From: Euphorbia lathyris
Lineage: Eukaryota > Streptophyta > Magnoliopsida > Malpighiales > Euphorbiaceae
Reading direction: 5' to 3'
Assembly (NCBI RefSeq): GCF_963576675.1
Contig: NC_088917.1
Span: 12,552,001-12,616,000, forward strand
DNA: 64,000 bases
Of this stretch, positions 63,152 to 64,000 are shown one piece after another. Made by a program: the position numbers and the translations under genes. Within the stretch, counting starts at the first letter, position 1. Every line of letters begins with the position of its first letter. The notes beneath the pieces were generated by a model. The model was given only the letters and a program-made list of their open reading frames with translations, had not been told where the DNA came from and did not search any database.

Positions 63152-64000
63152 GTCAACTTCATATGTTACACAAATTTTTATTGGAAGAGTATTTAATAAA
63201 ATAATTACAAATTCAAGCCAGAAACTTGATAAAATTACCTAATCGGCCCGAAGCACCACATTACATCATTTAGGCCGAATTAAGCAATTAATTACGAAAT
63301 TTGTCTAAATTAAAATAAGGGTGAAACAATTGCCCCATGTTTTTTAATTTATAAAATCTAGCCAATTTATCAAAATTTGACAACCTAAAAATTGAATTTA
63401 TATTTAGGCTAAATTGATTTCTACAGTCAAGTTTGAGTGTTATTTTGACCTTTAGAGACCGTTTGTTTCATCTACTCCTATTTGTTGTTTGTTGCTATTG
63501 TTAGTTGTTTGCTGTTATTGATATGTAGTAGATATTAGTTGATTTTTCTGTAAAAAAAACAGTTGTTTCGAATTTTTACCAAATATTTTCTTTCTCCTAT
63601 TTAGACGTAAAAAGTAAAAAGCAGTTCCGCAAATTAAAAACTAACGGACACTTAATTTGATAAATTTCAATCCCAAGCACATTGCCCCAAAAAAATTATC
63701 CTTTTTCTACATTATTCCTTATTAAGTTATTCTATAATCATACACTATTATGTGGTCCAACTATATTAATCCTTCCACATTTCTCATCTTATCCTATCTT
63801 CCCCACCAATCTCTAGTCCATGTGCTTCATTCTCCCTCATACGTCATTTGTTAATCACTTTGTTATTTTTTTTAAGTCGCAAAAAATGCTCCTAACATTC
63901 ACGGTAAAAAACGACTATCAATGTTTAAAATGATGGGTATATATATAGGGATGACAACAGGTACTCTATCTGTGAGTACACTATCCAACTCTAATGGAAT
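63152..64000. other. A+T-rich flank, nothing recognised
   Basis: Short GTTTGTTGTTTGTTG-type simple sequence lies near 63480-63520. No frame above noise, no terminal repeats and no RNA gene were found. The window ends in non-coding sequence. Confidence 0.5.

Overview
The window looks like heterochromatic nuclear DNA from a dicot plant. It is A+T-rich and I can support no host gene in it. Nearly everything is transposable elements, many inserted into one another. The plant origin follows from the families present: an Athila-type Ty3/gypsy element primed by tRNA-Asp, a Sirevirus-type Ty1/copia element, plant L1 LINEs with a DUF4283-type ORF1 and an RNase H-bearing ORF2, a TRIM-like solo LTR, a tRNA-derived SINE, and hAT, Tourist, Emigrant and Mutator-like small DNA transposons. 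I cannot name the genus.

Layout. 1-8600 holds small elements: two nested Mutator-like foldback elements (1230-2498 and 1714-2121), a dead copia remnant (3271-4215), an inverted-repeat unit with a 42-bp minisatellite (5518-6098), a SINE (6396-6533) and an Athila-family solo LTR (6680-8519). 8638-34990 is one old minus-strand copia element (copia-1) that has been hit repeatedly: a Tourist/Harbinger-like foldback, three hAT elements with perfect 8-bp target duplications, an RTE LINE tail, a TRIM solo LTR, and a full-length L1 (L1-A, 13494-32982). L1-A was itself split by a Tourist MITE (17921-18212) and a young 13.2-kb Athila element (19663-32861), and the Athila carries an Emigrant-like MITE inside its gag-pol frame. 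This is a four-level nest: copia > L1 > Athila > Emigrant.

35108-44180 holds a duplicated promoter-like segment, the 3' end and LTR of a Tat-like gypsy element (35879-37313), the 5' half of a second minus-strand copia (copia-2, LTR at 40391-40647, split by a fourth hAT), a 117-bp satellite-like array, and a gypsy integrase fragment. 44196-63136 is a second L1 (L1-B, minus strand), split by a 12-kb Sirevirus (46425-58434, minus strand) and by a related solo LTR (60055-61402, plus strand). 63152-64000 shows nothing recognisable.

Function. The only element that looks recently mobile is the Athila. Its two 1898-bp LTRs differ at about 10 positions by eye, its PBS, PPT and pol motifs are intact, and gag-pol is broken only by the Emigrant MITE. 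Between pol and its 3' ORF lies a striking array of near-perfect hairpins (27602-27926), followed by a good branch point, pyrimidine tract and AG acceptor, as expected if the 3' ORF is made from a spliced RNA. The hairpin array is the feature I would look at first. The second is the apparent likeness between the 3' ORF of this gypsy element and that of the unrelated Sirevirus.
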